Origin: CAYPPG01 sp964412555
Lineage (GTDB): Bacteria > Hinthialibacterota > Hinthialibacteria > Hinthialibacterales > Hinthialibacteraceae
DNA length: 64,000 nt
Reading direction: 5' to 3'
NCBI GenBank assembly: GCA_964412555.1
Contig: CAYPPG010000012.1
Location: forward strand, 1-64,000
Within the stretch, counting starts at the first letter, position 1. Each line of letters opens with the position of its first letter. Below the pieces are notes generated by a model. It did no database searches. It saw only the letters and a program-made list of their open reading frames with translations, and was not told the DNA's origin. The position numbers were made by a program, and so were the translations under genes. Of this stretch, positions 15,112 to 23,746 are shown piece after piece.

Positions 15112-16191
15112 CAATTGGCATCCCATAGGAATATCTTTTTTTGGGGAATCATCCTTTGTGTTGCTGTGATACGTATTGTATTCTGCTTTTCCGTTCCATT
15201 GTATACCACCGATGTGTTGCGCAACTTGGGATACGGTCATGAATTTCAGTTTTACGGGTTTCAGGTATATGAAAAGATCCCGTATGATTTTTCTCCCCAA
15301 TTATACCAGTTTTTCTGGCCGAACCGGCAGTATTCGTATCCGGCGGTCACGCTTTTCTTCTTTGCCGGACTTGCAAAAGTATGGGCATCCATTGTTTTTG
15401 CGAAATTGATCTTGACTCTGCTCGATTGCCTTAACAGTTGGTTGATTTACAAAATCACAGCGGATCGTTGGTGTTCACTGTTATATTTTTTGCATCCGAT
15501 TGGTTTATGGTTTGTTTCACACGAGGGGCAATTCGAATCGATGGTGAATTTCTTTTCATTATTGGCGATTTGGTTCTTGCAGAAAAAACGAGCCAGTTCG
15601 TTTTTCTTTATATCCGTAGCGATCCAAACGAAATTGTTCCCTGTTTTTTTCGCCCCATATTTTCTGTATCGCGCATTCAAGATTTCCAAGCGTTTTTTGA
15701 TTCTTTCCATATGCTGGGGACTCTTGGGATTTCTGCCGAGTTGCGTTGCGGTACTGAATTGTAATTATCTTACCTATTTGTTTTTCCCGGGCTTTGTGCC
15801 GAAGAACAATCCGATCACATGGGCATTGTTCCAGCCCGGTTTGCATGCTTTTACACCGTTTTGGTTGGTTCTTAGCCATTGGGTTGCCGGAATTGTGTTT
15901 TTAGGAGCAATTTTATATTTTGTACGCTCCGAACAACGTTTTCTTCCCTATTTCGCCCCTTTTATTTTTGTAGTGTTTGTCAAAGCGAATCCGATCGGGC
16001 AGTTCTGGTATATGCTGATCGCACCGGTGCTCTGTTTGACGGTCGAAAATCCAGTACAACGTAGAATTCTTATGGGATTGACGCTGCTTTTTGGTGTGCG
16101 GTCGGTCTATTCAATGCTCGTAGGGCCGGTGGGGTATGTGAATCTGGAGGAAATTCGGTATGTGTTGGAGTTGGGCATGTATGGTTTTTAA
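15088..16191 (+). CDS. Polytopic membrane protein, GT87/mannosyltransferase-like
   Basis: About 367 aa with roughly nine hydrophobic segments. FCFSVPLYTTDVLRNLGYGH after the first helix resembles the acidic periplasmic loop of lipid-linked-sugar glycosyltransferases (GT-C fold), as does HPIGLWFVSHEGQFESMVNF. I infer transfer of a sugar from a polyprenyl carrier on the outer face of the membrane; the acceptor is unknown. The start at 15088 is chosen because longer starts lie inside the divergent gene. It is convergent with the VapC remnant and ends 7 bp before it. Confidence 0.6.
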   Translation: MDFRKQIHQLASHRNIFFWGIILCVAVIRIVFCFSVPLYTTDVLRNLGYGHEFQFYGFQVYEKIPYDFSPQLYQFFWPNRQYSYPAVTLFFFAGLAKVWASIVFAKLILTLLDCLNSWLIYKITADRWCSLLYFLHPIGLWFVSHEGQFESMVNFFSLLAIWFLQKKRASSFFFISVAIQTKLFPVFFAPYFLYRAFKISKRFLILSICWGLLGFLPSCVAVLNCNYLTYLFFPGFVPKNNPITWALFQPGLHAFTPFWLVLSHWVAGIVFLGAILYFVRSEQRFLPYFAPFIFVVFVKANPIGQFWYMLIAPVLCLTVENPVQRRILMGLTLLFGVRSVYSMLVGPVGYVNLEEIRYVLELGMYGF

Positions 16192-16198
16192 GTAAATA

Positions 16199-16348
16199 TC
16201 ACCAGATGACTTCGACATCATATTTCGAAATCTGCGAGTCTTTTGTGAGAATCGGTATTTTTTCCATTTGGCTTTGTGCGATCAATATTCGGTCGAATGG
16301 ATCGCGGTGAAGGAGTGTGAAGGGTGATCCACAGGAGTATCTTCGAAT
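16199..16348 (-). pseudogene. C-terminal remnant of a VapC-type PIN toxin
   Basis: Directly after the antitoxin stop, in the same frame, about 49 codons read FTLLHRDPFDRILIAQSQ, then MEKIPILTKD and YDVEVIW. This is the conserved C-terminus of PIN-domain toxins that follow Phd antitoxins, with the H-R-D-P-F-D-R-L-I-A-Q motif. The N-terminal ~85 residues, which carry the first catalytic acids, and a start codon are missing. I read this as an internal deletion that joined the antitoxin end to the toxin end. No ribonuclease activity is expected. Confidence 0.75.
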
Positions 16349-16585
16349 TCAGGATTCAAACAAATTTAAAATCTCATCGGGAAACGGGTTATCAAAATCG
16401 GGGGAAATTTCAATCATTCCTTTCGCACTTCCAGGTTCCCGTTGTGTCTGATTTCTTTGGAAAGGGACCAAACGAGCCACAGGTGTGCCAGTTTTAGCAA
16501 TAATGATTTCTTCTCCACTCATTACACGGTTGATTAACTTTGAAAAATGGATTTTTGCTTCGTGAAGATTGACAATGAAAGGCAT
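16349..16585 (-). CDS. Phd/YefM-family antitoxin
   Basis: This 78-aa protein has the Phd/YefM DNA-binding N-terminus (VNLHEAKIHFSKLINRVMSG, EEIIIAKTGTPVARLVP) and the usual toxin-binding C-terminal tail (DFDNPFPDEILNLFES). It would normally repress its own promoter and neutralise the PIN toxin encoded just downstream. Here that toxin is only a fragment, so the antitoxin is an orphan. It could act as an anti-addiction factor against a related toxin elsewhere. Confidence 0.85.
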   Translation of the reverse strand: MPFIVNLHEAKIHFSKLINRVMSGEEIIIAKTGTPVARLVPFQRNQTQREPGSAKGMIEISPDFDNPFPDEILNLFES

Positions 16586-16844
16586 GACTGATTATCCATA
16601 TCCTTTTTTTGCGAACATTATTGGCCAGAGTCTTGACTTAGTCAATTGTACAGACCAAGCTTTTCTTGGTTGATAATTATTCAATAAAGATCAGGTCATA
16701 GGTTTCATATATTTTTAGTAACAATAGAAGATTTATGAGGTATAAGACTCTTTGAATCTCAATTCATATTGGTTCAATTGAAATTAAACCAATCATAAAA
16801 ATGTAGGAACAGATCAGTATAGGCGTAGCCGGGAGTAAATGAAC
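16586..16844. other. AT-rich spacer at island start
   Basis: About 260 bp with no gene, between the divergent antitoxin and the ATPase gene. It is markedly AT-rich from 16600. TTGACT at 16633 has no -10 box at a normal distance. Promoters for both directions are expected but cannot be pinned down. Confidence 0.4.
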
Positions 16845-18152
16845 ATGGCTAAGATCGAAGGATTTAAAATCAGGAATTTCAGAGTGTTGAGAGACATTAC
16901 TCTCGGGAAATTATGGAATATGCAAAAAGCAGATCCCTTGACACCGATGACCTGCGTTATTGGAAAAAATGGAGTTGGTAAAAGCACGTTATTTGACGCT
17001 TTTGGTTTTTTAGCCGATTGTTTGAAATACGGGGTAGAAGAAGCATGTGACGCCAGTGGAAGAGGCGGGTTTGAAAGAATTCGAACTCAAGGTGAAGACG
17101 GACCGATTGAATTTGTCATTTATTATAAGGAGGAAGGGAATACACGACCTATCACTTATGAACTATCTATTGATTTAGATCACTCCAATCGCCCGTTTGT
17201 AAAAAGTGAGCGCCTACGACAAAGAAGAAAAGGACAAAAACATGGATGGCCGTTTTCATTCTTGATTTTGAATGACGGAAAAGGAGTCGCATGGAAGGGT
17301 GAGGTAGAGGGTGAGCAGATTCAAGAAGATCGGGAATCTTTTGATTTATTTGGATTGATTGATCGACTGAAATCAGCAGACCATACAGAAGAAAGTGCCC
17401 AAACTGAAGTAGTGGAACTTGAAGAAACTCGAAAATTAGGTATTGCTACTCTTGGTTCTTTAAAACAACATCCACGAATTTCCACTTTTCGGCAATTTAT
17501 AGAAGGTTGGTACCTCAGCTATTTTACACCGGATGCAGCTCGCAGTTTACCGCTTGCCGGTCCACAAAAACACCTCAATATCCATGGCGATAATCTTGGA
17601 AATGTCGTTCAGTTTATGGAGCGAGAACATCGAAGTCGATTTAATAGTATCCTTTCACGAATAGCCAACAAAATTCCCGGAATCCAAAAAATCGAAACAG
17701 ACAAAACAGCCGATGGCCGTTTGTTACTTCGTTTTAACGACAAAGGATTTCAAAATCCTTTCTACGCTCAACAAATGTCCGATGGGACACTAAAAATATT
17801 CGCTTATCTTTTATTGTTAGAAGATCCAAGTCCTCCCCCTTTCATTTGTATCGAGGAACCGGAAAATGGTTTGTATCATAAATTACTTGAAACGTTAGCC
17901 AAGGAATTTCGAGAACATGCAACAGGAAAAAAAGGAGGCTCTCAAGTATTTATTACAACCCATCAGCCGTATTTCGTTGACGCTCTTGAGCCAGCAGAAG
18001 TGTGGGTGTTGGAAAAGAAGGATGATGGATTTTCAACAATTCGAAGGGCGAGTGATGACAATATCGTAAAAAACTTGGTCGCCGAAGGGCTTCCACTTGG
18101 TGGTCTTTGGTATAGCGATTATTTAGATGCGAGGCAGGATAATGCATTTTGA
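16845..18152 (+). CDS. AAA/ABC-type ATPase of the OLD/AAA_21 class
   Basis: This 435-aa protein starts at ATG 16845, which has GGGAG 9 nt upstream (ATG 16839 is too close). It has the SMC-like N-terminus IEGFKIRNFRVLRDITLG and Walker A GKNGVGKSTLFDAFGFL near residue 40. A long middle insertion follows. Signature-like QQMSDGTLKIFAYLLLL, Walker B PPFICIEEPENGLYH and the H-loop VFITTHQPYFVDAL complete it. Such ATPases act as sensors in phage-defence pairs, for example the ATPases of PARIS and AbiL and RloA-like proteins. It overlaps the next gene by 11 bp, so the two are probably translated together and work as a pair. The defence role is inferred. Confidence 0.8.
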   Translation: MAKIEGFKIRNFRVLRDITLGKLWNMQKADPLTPMTCVIGKNGVGKSTLFDAFGFLADCLKYGVEEACDASGRGGFERIRTQGEDGPIEFVIYYKEEGNTRPITYELSIDLDHSNRPFVKSERLRQRRKGQKHGWPFSFLILNDGKGVAWKGEVEGEQIQEDRESFDLFGLIDRLKSADHTEESAQTEVVELEETRKLGIATLGSLKQHPRISTFRQFIEGWYLSYFTPDAARSLPLAGPQKHLNIHGDNLGNVVQFMEREHRSRFNSILSRIANKIPGIQKIETDKTADGRLLLRFNDKGFQNPFYAQQMSDGTLKIFAYLLLLEDPSPPPFICIEEPENGLYHKLLETLAKEFREHATGKKGGSQVFITTHQPYFVDALEPAEVWVLEKKDDGFSTIRRASDDNIVKNLVAEGLPLGGLWYSDYLDARQDNAF

Positions 18153-18792
18153 AATACTGGCCGAAGATTTATCCGGTAAAAAAGCACTCGACATTATAGT
18201 ACCCAAAATTATTGGAGATAATCATACTTTTCGAGTTATATCTTACAAAGGAATAGGACATATTCCCAAAGATTTGAAATCAACATCCCACCCGAACAAA
18301 CGAATTCTTCTTGATCAATTACCTCGTTTGTTGAGAGGGTATGGGAAAACATATGAGAATATAGATCAATCGGTTGTTGTTATTATTGTCTGTGATTTGG
18401 ATGATCAATGCTTAAAGTTTTTTAGAAATGAATTACTCAAGGTACTGTCGAAGTGCAATCCAAAACCTGATGCGCGTTTTTGCGTTGCCATTGAAGAAGG
18501 GGAAGCCTGGTTTTTAGGTGATATTCCTGCCATTCAAACAGGATTTCCATCCTGTAAAATCGATGTGCTCCGGACATATGTGAATGATAGTATTTGTGGA
18601 ACATGGGAAAAACTGGCAGAGGCAGTCTATCCTGGTGGTGAAAACGCGCTTCGCCAAAAGGGATACCGTGCTATAGGAGAAGAAAAATCAAAATGGGCAG
18701 ATAGAATTGCCAAGCATATGAATGTAGACAATAATTTATCCCCAAGTTTTCGCTATTTCCGCGAAACACTGCGATCTTTTTTGCAAACATAA
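18142..18792 (+). CDS. DUF4276/RloB-like (TOPRIM-related) partner of the ATPase
   Basis: This 216-aa protein starts at ATG 18142, inside the end of the ATPase gene. It begins MHFEILAEDLSGKKALDIIV, like the ILVEG.TE start of DUF4276/RloB proteins where the first acidic residue of a TOPRIM-like centre lies. It has VVVIIVCDLDDQ (the D-x-D metal-binding step) near residue 80 and FCVAIEEGEAWFLGD, typical of the family. It is likely a metal-dependent nuclease or effector controlled by the ATPase. The usual N-terminal V-E-G is here A-E-D, so catalytic competence needs checking. No third gene is visible in the module. Confidence 0.65.
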   Translation: MHFEILAEDLSGKKALDIIVPKIIGDNHTFRVISYKGIGHIPKDLKSTSHPNKRILLDQLPRLLRGYGKTYENIDQSVVVIIVCDLDDQCLKFFRNELLKVLSKCNPKPDARFCVAIEEGEAWFLGDIPAIQTGFPSCKIDVLRTYVNDSICGTWEKLAEAVYPGGENALRQKGYRAIGEEKSKWADRIAKHMNVDNNLSPSFRYFRETLRSFLQT

Positions 18793-19004
18793 TAGGCTGC
18801 GAAACCATTCTCCAACAATCTAACGGTTTTAATTTTGCCCTTCATTTTTATAGAATTCATAAAAAAAACGAAAGAAACGTAACTTATTTCTTTCCTGGTT
18901 GGCGAGAACATCATTCACCTTTTGTGGAAGTGATTTGTTGGTATTGTAATAAGTTGAGTTAAACACCAACATATTATTTTCTGAAATAGGAAATCGGGGT
19001 GGTA
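18793..19004. other. Spacer with a GAAAGAAA/TTTCTTTC stem
   Basis: GAAAGAAA (18870-18877) and TTTCTTTC (18887-18894) form an 8-bp stem flanked on the left by eight A residues. Read on the minus strand it is hairpin plus T tract, and on the plus strand it follows the TOPRIM-like gene by 78 bp. It may terminate transcription in one or both directions. Confidence 0.35.
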
Positions 19005-19949
19005 ATGAATAAAACCCATACCATAGAATCAATCACGCTCCATCTCTCCGAACCGGATCATACTGAAACGGAGTGGGTTGGACAGCGTGAGACATTAGAG
19101 CAAGTGCTGGCCTGTTGGATGGTGGTGGACAAGAAGGATTTGCCGCTGTCGCCGAAACTGGTGGGGCCGCCGGGTGTGGGGAAAACTTCCCTGGGGATGG
19201 CGGCGTCCAAGATTCGGGAACAGGCTCTTTATATCTATCAATGCACGAGCGATACACGCCCGGAGGATTTGCTGATTACGCCTGTTTTGGCGGAATCCGG
19301 ACGGATTTCCTACCACGCTTCACCATTGGTCACGGCTATGATCACAGGCAGTGTCTGCCTTCTCGACGAAGGCAACCGGATGAATGAGAAGAGCTGGGCG
19401 TCCATTGCTCCTCTGCTCGATCATCGAAGGTATATTGAATCGATCATTGCCGGGATCACGATCCCAGCGCATCCGGATTTTCGCGCTTGTGTCACGATGA
19501 ACGAAGACGAATCGACATATGAGGTGCCCGATTACATTCAATCCCGCTTGCAGCCTACCATTCAGGTGCCCTTTCCCTCCCGGCACGACGAATTGGATAT
19601 TCTCCGGTATCATTTGCCCTTTGCAGAAGAAGAATTGCTGACAATGACGGTGAACTTTCTGCAGCAGGCGCATGATTTGAACTTGGATTTTTCCACCCGC
19701 GACGGGATTCACATTGTGCGTTATGCATTGAAGCGAATGCGGCAGGATGTTGCTCATCCCTTGTCGCGTGATCGAGCATGGTATGAAGCGCTGGTTTCCG
19801 TATTGGGCGAAGAGGCGTTGGACTTGGAACGCTTATCCGAACGGCGGCGCCGTGCGTCAGGCGAGCAGTATCCGCCGATGGGACTGGAAGATTTCTTTTT
19901 TACCGATGAGGATCCTTTGCGGCCTGATGACGATGATGATGAACCATGA
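19005..19949 (+). CDS. MoxR-type AAA+ ATPase
   Basis: About 314 aa. Walker A is GPPGVGKTSLGMAASKIR, Walker B CLLDEGNRMNEKSWASIAPLL, sensor-1 ACVTMNEDE, and an arginine-containing YIQSRLQPTIQV follows, all as in MoxR/RavA chaperone-like ATPases. The C-terminal lid (about residues 200-270) is followed by an acidic tail (EDPLRPDDDDDEP). MoxR ATPases usually remodel a partner together with a von Willebrand A protein; no such protein is nearby, and the next gene overlaps by ATGA. ATG 19005 is chosen (GGGGTGG just upstream); GTG 18999 is the alternative. Confidence 0.85.
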   Translation: MNKTHTIESITLHLSEPDHTETEWVGQRETLEQVLACWMVVDKKDLPLSPKLVGPPGVGKTSLGMAASKIREQALYIYQCTSDTRPEDLLITPVLAESGRISYHASPLVTAMITGSVCLLDEGNRMNEKSWASIAPLLDHRRYIESIIAGITIPAHPDFRACVTMNEDESTYEVPDYIQSRLQPTIQVPFPSRHDELDILRYHLPFAEEELLTMTVNFLQQAHDLNLDFSTRDGIHIVRYALKRMRQDVAHPLSRDRAWYEALVSVLGEEALDLERLSERRRRASGEQYPPMGLEDFFFTDEDPLRPDDDDDEP

Positions 19950-21787
19950 ATGACACGATCAGTGAGATATTTCGATTGAACGAAAAGATCACTCTCCTGC
20001 CCGTTCTACACGGGAGTGGTGATTTCGCGCTGGAGGTGCGGCGGATTTTTTTCCAAAAACGGTGGGATTGTTTGGCAGTACCGCTGCCGGCTTCTTTCCG
20101 GACGGATGTCTTGCAGGGGGTGTTGGAACTTCCACTGATTAGTGTAGTTGCCGCGGAAGAGCCGGGGGAGGATTCCTCTTTTAATTATGTGCCTATCGAT
20201 CCTTGCCAGCCGGTCATCATGGCGCTTCGGGTGGCGCTGCAGGAATACATTCCTATTGAGTTTATCGATCGTGAAACGCAAATTTTTGAGCCGGATGCCT
20301 TTATTTCTCCCGATCCATATTCATTGAAAACCGTTTCGTTGGAAAAATTCTGTACGGCCATTCTCCCGACTATTCCACTTCCTCTACCCGGCAGTCAGCA
20401 GGACGCTCGTATTCTGACCATGGCGGAGGAATTGCGGAAGCTGTCCTCTCAATATGAGAGTATTTTATGTTTATGTTCTTTGTCTCATTGGCCTTGGTTG
20501 CGCCAGGCGTTTCGGAATAAGGATCCCTCTCCGCCGATCGAGTCTTTTTATGCGCCGATGTACTCCTCACCGGTGCGGGAATTATCCCTGGCTTTCGTAT
20601 TGGGGGAATTGCCTTATATCACGTATTTGTATGAACGGGCACGGCGGGAATTGTTGCCGGATGAAAATTTGGCTATCGATGGAATCAAGGAACTTGTCAT
20701 CGAAGCACGGGAAGAATGGCTGCGTAAGCATGAACCGTTGCACAATTGGGTAACGCCACAGCGGCTGCAGGTTCTGCTGCAATATGTACGTAATTTGACA
20801 TTGCTCGAATCAAGACTCACGCCGGATTTGTACACATTGGCTGTGGCGGCCAAGCAGGTATGCGGCGATACCTATGCCGTTTCGTTGGTCGAAACAGCGA
20901 AACAATACCCCTATCAGCATATCGCGGACCAGCAAGGCGCCGCTTTCGGGGTCGGGAAAGTGTCATTTCCCGATGGCGATATCGGAATGGCCAAGAACCG
21001 GCTGGAGGGAATTCCGGTCACATGGCGCAGTCTGCCCTTGAGGCGGGTTCCGGAAAAAGAGAAGCAGCAGAAATGGTTGCAGCGCTGGAATCCATTTGGG
21101 ATTTGTTCCTGGCCGCCGGAAGACCGGAGGATCGAGAGTTTCAACACACATGTACGCGAAGTTTCACAAGCATTGATCGGTGCGGGACTCGCACGCAGCG
21201 AGAAATTCACCTCATCGTTGAAAGATGGGCTGGACATTCGCGAGACAATCCGTAATTGGTACACTGGCGATTTGTATGTCAAGGAAATTCCGCCCTCGCG
21301 CGGTACAATCGAGATGGTGGTGTTTCTCTTCGATTATCCTGCCGATCCGGAAAAATACAGTTTCTGCACGACGTGGTATGCCGAGCATGAGGAGGAATCC
21401 ACGCTCAGTTTCTATGCCACACCCATTGGAGAGAAATTCGTTGGTCCCGGAATCGCCCAATGCCTTTACGGAGGCTGCTCGTTTCTCTATCCACCCCGAT
21501 TCATTCCCGACATCTGGCAGGAATCCCATTTTCTGCAATATCGTACTCTTGAAGAACGTTTGCTAGCCGGAGCCTTTTTCCACTCCGAACATAAAAATGT
21601 TGCCGTTGTCAGTCCTAAACCGCCGGCTGCGGCTTGGAAACTTCTGGCGCGGCGGTACAAGAAAAAGATCGTGCATATTCCGTTGTCAAGATTTTCACAG
21701 CAACTTGTGGATCGGTTGAGGGTGTTTCACGTTTTGAATGGGAAGCAGGTTCGGAGCTTTGCGGGGCGGTTTATACGAGAGATGTAA
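19946..21787 (+). CDS. Uncharacterised 613-aa partner of the MoxR ATPase
   Basis: I do not recognise this family with confidence. There is no signal peptide or membrane helix, so it should be cytoplasmic. The first ~120 residues (LLPVLHGSGDFALEVRRIFF ... DCLAVPLPASF ... IPIEFIDRE) recall the start of TraB/PrgY-like and DUF5682-like proteins, where a list of gene or metabolite targets is not known but MoxR and VWA neighbours are common. A central helical part follows, then a C-terminal half with SSLKDGLDIRETIRNW and TIEMVVFLFDYP. Its start overlaps the ATPase stop (ATGA), indicating translational coupling and a likely complex. Codon use and GC are like the ATPase and higher than in the preceding pair. 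Confidence 0.55.
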   Translation: MNDTISEIFRLNEKITLLPVLHGSGDFALEVRRIFFQKRWDCLAVPLPASFRTDVLQGVLELPLISVVAAEEPGEDSSFNYVPIDPCQPVIMALRVALQEYIPIEFIDRETQIFEPDAFISPDPYSLKTVSLEKFCTAILPTIPLPLPGSQQDARILTMAEELRKLSSQYESILCLCSLSHWPWLRQAFRNKDPSPPIESFYAPMYSSPVRELSLAFVLGELPYITYLYERARRELLPDENLAIDGIKELVIEAREEWLRKHEPLHNWVTPQRLQVLLQYVRNLTLLESRLTPDLYTLAVAAKQVCGDTYAVSLVETAKQYPYQHIADQQGAAFGVGKVSFPDGDIGMAKNRLEGIPVTWRSLPLRRVPEKEKQQKWLQRWNPFGICSWPPEDRRIESFNTHVREVSQALIGAGLARSEKFTSSLKDGLDIRETIRNWYTGDLYVKEIPPSRGTIEMVVFLFDYPADPEKYSFCTTWYAEHEEESTLSFYATPIGEKFVGPGIAQCLYGGCSFLYPPRFIPDIWQESHFLQYRTLEERLLAGAFFHSEHKNVAVVSPKPPAAAWKLLARRYKKKIVHIPLSRFSQQLVDRLRVFHVLNGKQVRSFAGRFIREM

Positions 21788-21846
21788 AGGCTTTAAAGAG
21801 TAAATTACCAACCTGGGGAGCAAGCATAGATTTGAATCAAGAGTAA

Positions 21847-22815
21847 AATCCACCTTTTGATCCTACGTTTCATGTGGCTTTGTAGAGCGCGAAAGTCCAT
21901 TCCGGTAATGCCGCATTACGCGTGAGTTGGGAAAATAAGGATTTGTGGCCTAGTTTCGTGATCGCCAATCTTGACCAAAATGGGAATGTCGGTGATCGTT
22001 TTTTCGATGCGGATGCTGTCCGAATGGCTGTAGCAGGTCCGGCAGGGCGAATCATCCTGAAATTGATGGATGTGGATGGATTTGGAACCGGTGATCTAGC
22101 GGATGTAAATACATCCGGTGGAGACGATTATGAAATTTATGAGTTTCCCTATTTATCCAGCGCGCTCTCTTCTCCGATCGATTTGAATGCCATATCGGAA
22201 ATCATGCTTCTCGTGGATGCGGGCAACGCGGGAACGAGCGGCACGATTTATATTGATTCCATTGAATTGATCCGTTATGCCGGCGATAACGATGAAGTCG
22301 TAGCGGTCATCGATAATTTTGATAATGATTCTTCGTTGGAGGATGATCCTGACGCCCCGGATTCCATTCCCTCGGGCGCTTCTCTTATCCCGTCGGGACC
22401 TTTTATCACTTCGGTGGTGGATGATCCTGCGGGTGGGGCCAATTCTGTTTTGCAAGTGGATTACAATACCAGTCCTTGGAACGTTTTATGGGTAGATCAA
22501 CTGGACATTACTGACTGGAGCGAAGCGTCAGGCATTTCCATCGATATTTATGGAACGGCGGGAGGCATTCTTCTTAAATTAAAAGATGCGACGGGCATAG
22601 AGGAAGAACCGACGGGTGGTTTTATCCGGCATGATTGGGATACATGGGATACATTCACCTGGACTTTCGATCAAATTTCTAGTGTTGATTTATCAAATAT
22701 GGGGAAATTGATCGTCTTTGTGGAAGGTCCCTCAGGTGGTGAAGGTACGGTCTATTTTGATAATCTCACGTTAAATGGGCCGATTACATCCATTGACGAT
22801 TGGTCCATTTATTGA
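21847..22815 (+). pseudogene. Decayed carbohydrate-binding-type secreted protein
   Basis: An open frame from about 21886 to 22815 encodes two beta-sandwich domains of CBM-like type: HSGNAALRVSWEN ... GTIYIDSIELIRYAG and NSVLQVDYN ... GTVYFDNLTLNG, with a C-terminal IDDWSIY. The frame continues upstream as DPTFHVAL, but is interrupted by TAG at 21883-21885 and by TAA at 21844. There is no start codon with a ribosome binding site and no signal peptide (the first start-like codon is GTG 21922, inside a beta strand). I conclude that the N-terminus is lost and this is a gene remnant at the island edge. Confidence 0.65.
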
Positions 22816-22950
22816 AGTTGGAATATTCGATTCCTTCAAGCTCAATATACCATGTACTAATGCTTTCCTTGGCACTCTGTTTCTGGGGTGGTGGCGACTA
22901 TACTATTGGTTTTCAACATTCTACAGGAATGAGGCAAGGGAATTGCTTCG

Positions 22951-22978
22951 TTCAGTATTTTTCAAAGATGAGTATAAT
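22951..22978 (+). promoter_or_regulatory. Candidate promoter of hpf
   Basis: TTCAGT (22951-22956) and a perfect TATAAT (22973-22978) are 16 bp apart. They lie 55 bp before the hpf start in the spacer after the pseudogene. The -35 box is weak. Confidence 0.4.
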
Positions 22979-23032
22979 ATATAGTTCGAACTGTCCGAAT
23001 TGATTGTTTTCGAAAGTTAGGAGGCTCTGCCA

Positions 23033-23584
23033 GTGCATTTTACAATCGATGGGCGAAATGTAGAAATAACGGATGCGATTCAGGATTATGTTGAAAAACG
23101 CTTGATGAAATTGAAAAAGTACTTTCCTCGAGCCGTTGATGTTCATGTGGTTTTGTTCACTCAAAAATTCAATCAAGGAGTCGAGGTGACCATCAATGCA
23201 AGTGGACTCGCAATTCATGGAGAAGAAATCTCGGAAGATTTATATGCCTCTATTGACAAAGTGGTCGACAAGTTGGGAGTTCAACTGCGCAAACATAAAG
23301 AAAAACTGAAAGAACATCATAAAAAAGAGCCTCGCCCGGATAAAGATTTGAATTTAAATGTTTCTATTTACGAGCCGGAAATGGTGGAGGAACCAAATCC
23401 GGTTCCGAAAGTTCTCCATACGCAGCGATTTGCCCTCAAGCCGATGTCGGTGGATGAGGCTGCAATGCAAATGGACTTGATCAATCAGGAATTTCTTGTT
23501 TTTCGGAATTCGCAATCGAACACAGTCAATGTACTTTACCGCCGCAAAGATGGGAATTATGGACTCATTGAACCGGAATTTTAA
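23033..23584 (+). CDS. hpf: Long-form ribosome hibernation promoting factor
   Basis: The 183-aa protein binds the 30S decoding centre and dimerises ribosomes into inactive 100S particles in starvation. The N-terminal RaiA-type domain (residues 1 to ~100) has FTIDGRNVEITDAIQDYVEK and DLYASIDKVVDKLGVQLRKH. After a charged linker comes the C-terminal dimerisation domain (about 125-183: TQRFALKPMSVDEAAMQMDL, then FLVFRN and NVLYRRKDGNYGLIEP). It starts with GTG at 23033 behind a good GGAGG. It leads the regulatory-PTS cluster, as in several Gram-negative groups where hpf sits beside ptsN. Confidence 0.93.
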   Translation: MHFTIDGRNVEITDAIQDYVEKRLMKLKKYFPRAVDVHVVLFTQKFNQGVEVTINASGLAIHGEEISEDLYASIDKVVDKLGVQLRKHKEKLKEHHKKEPRPDKDLNLNVSIYEPEMVEEPNPVPKVLHTQRFALKPMSVDEAAMQMDLINQEFLVFRNSQSNTVNVLYRRKDGNYGLIEPEF

Positions 23585-23746
23585 TCCAAAAGTATTGCCT
23601 GAGCGTGTGCATCCCGGTTTGCGATTTGATTTCCTTGAAAATCCAAAAAAGGGAGCCGAAATTCCTTGAATCAAAAAGTCTTTACACCATAGAGGAGCAA
23701 AGACAGAACAAATTCCGGAATTAATGGAAAAGCAGAAAGCAAGCAA
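23585..23746. other. hpf-ptsN spacer
   Basis: 162 bp with no gene. No palindrome or clear terminator is seen, so read-through from hpf into ptsN is possible. Confidence 0.4.

Noticed and set aside
16633..16680. Promoter at TTGACT before the ATPase gene
   Set aside because: No -10-like box lies 15-19 bp downstream; the TAATTAT run is more than 30 bp away.
18829..19032. 67-aa minus-strand frame between the TOPRIM-like and MoxR genes
   Set aside because: It overlaps the MoxR start, has no ribosome binding site and no recognisable features.
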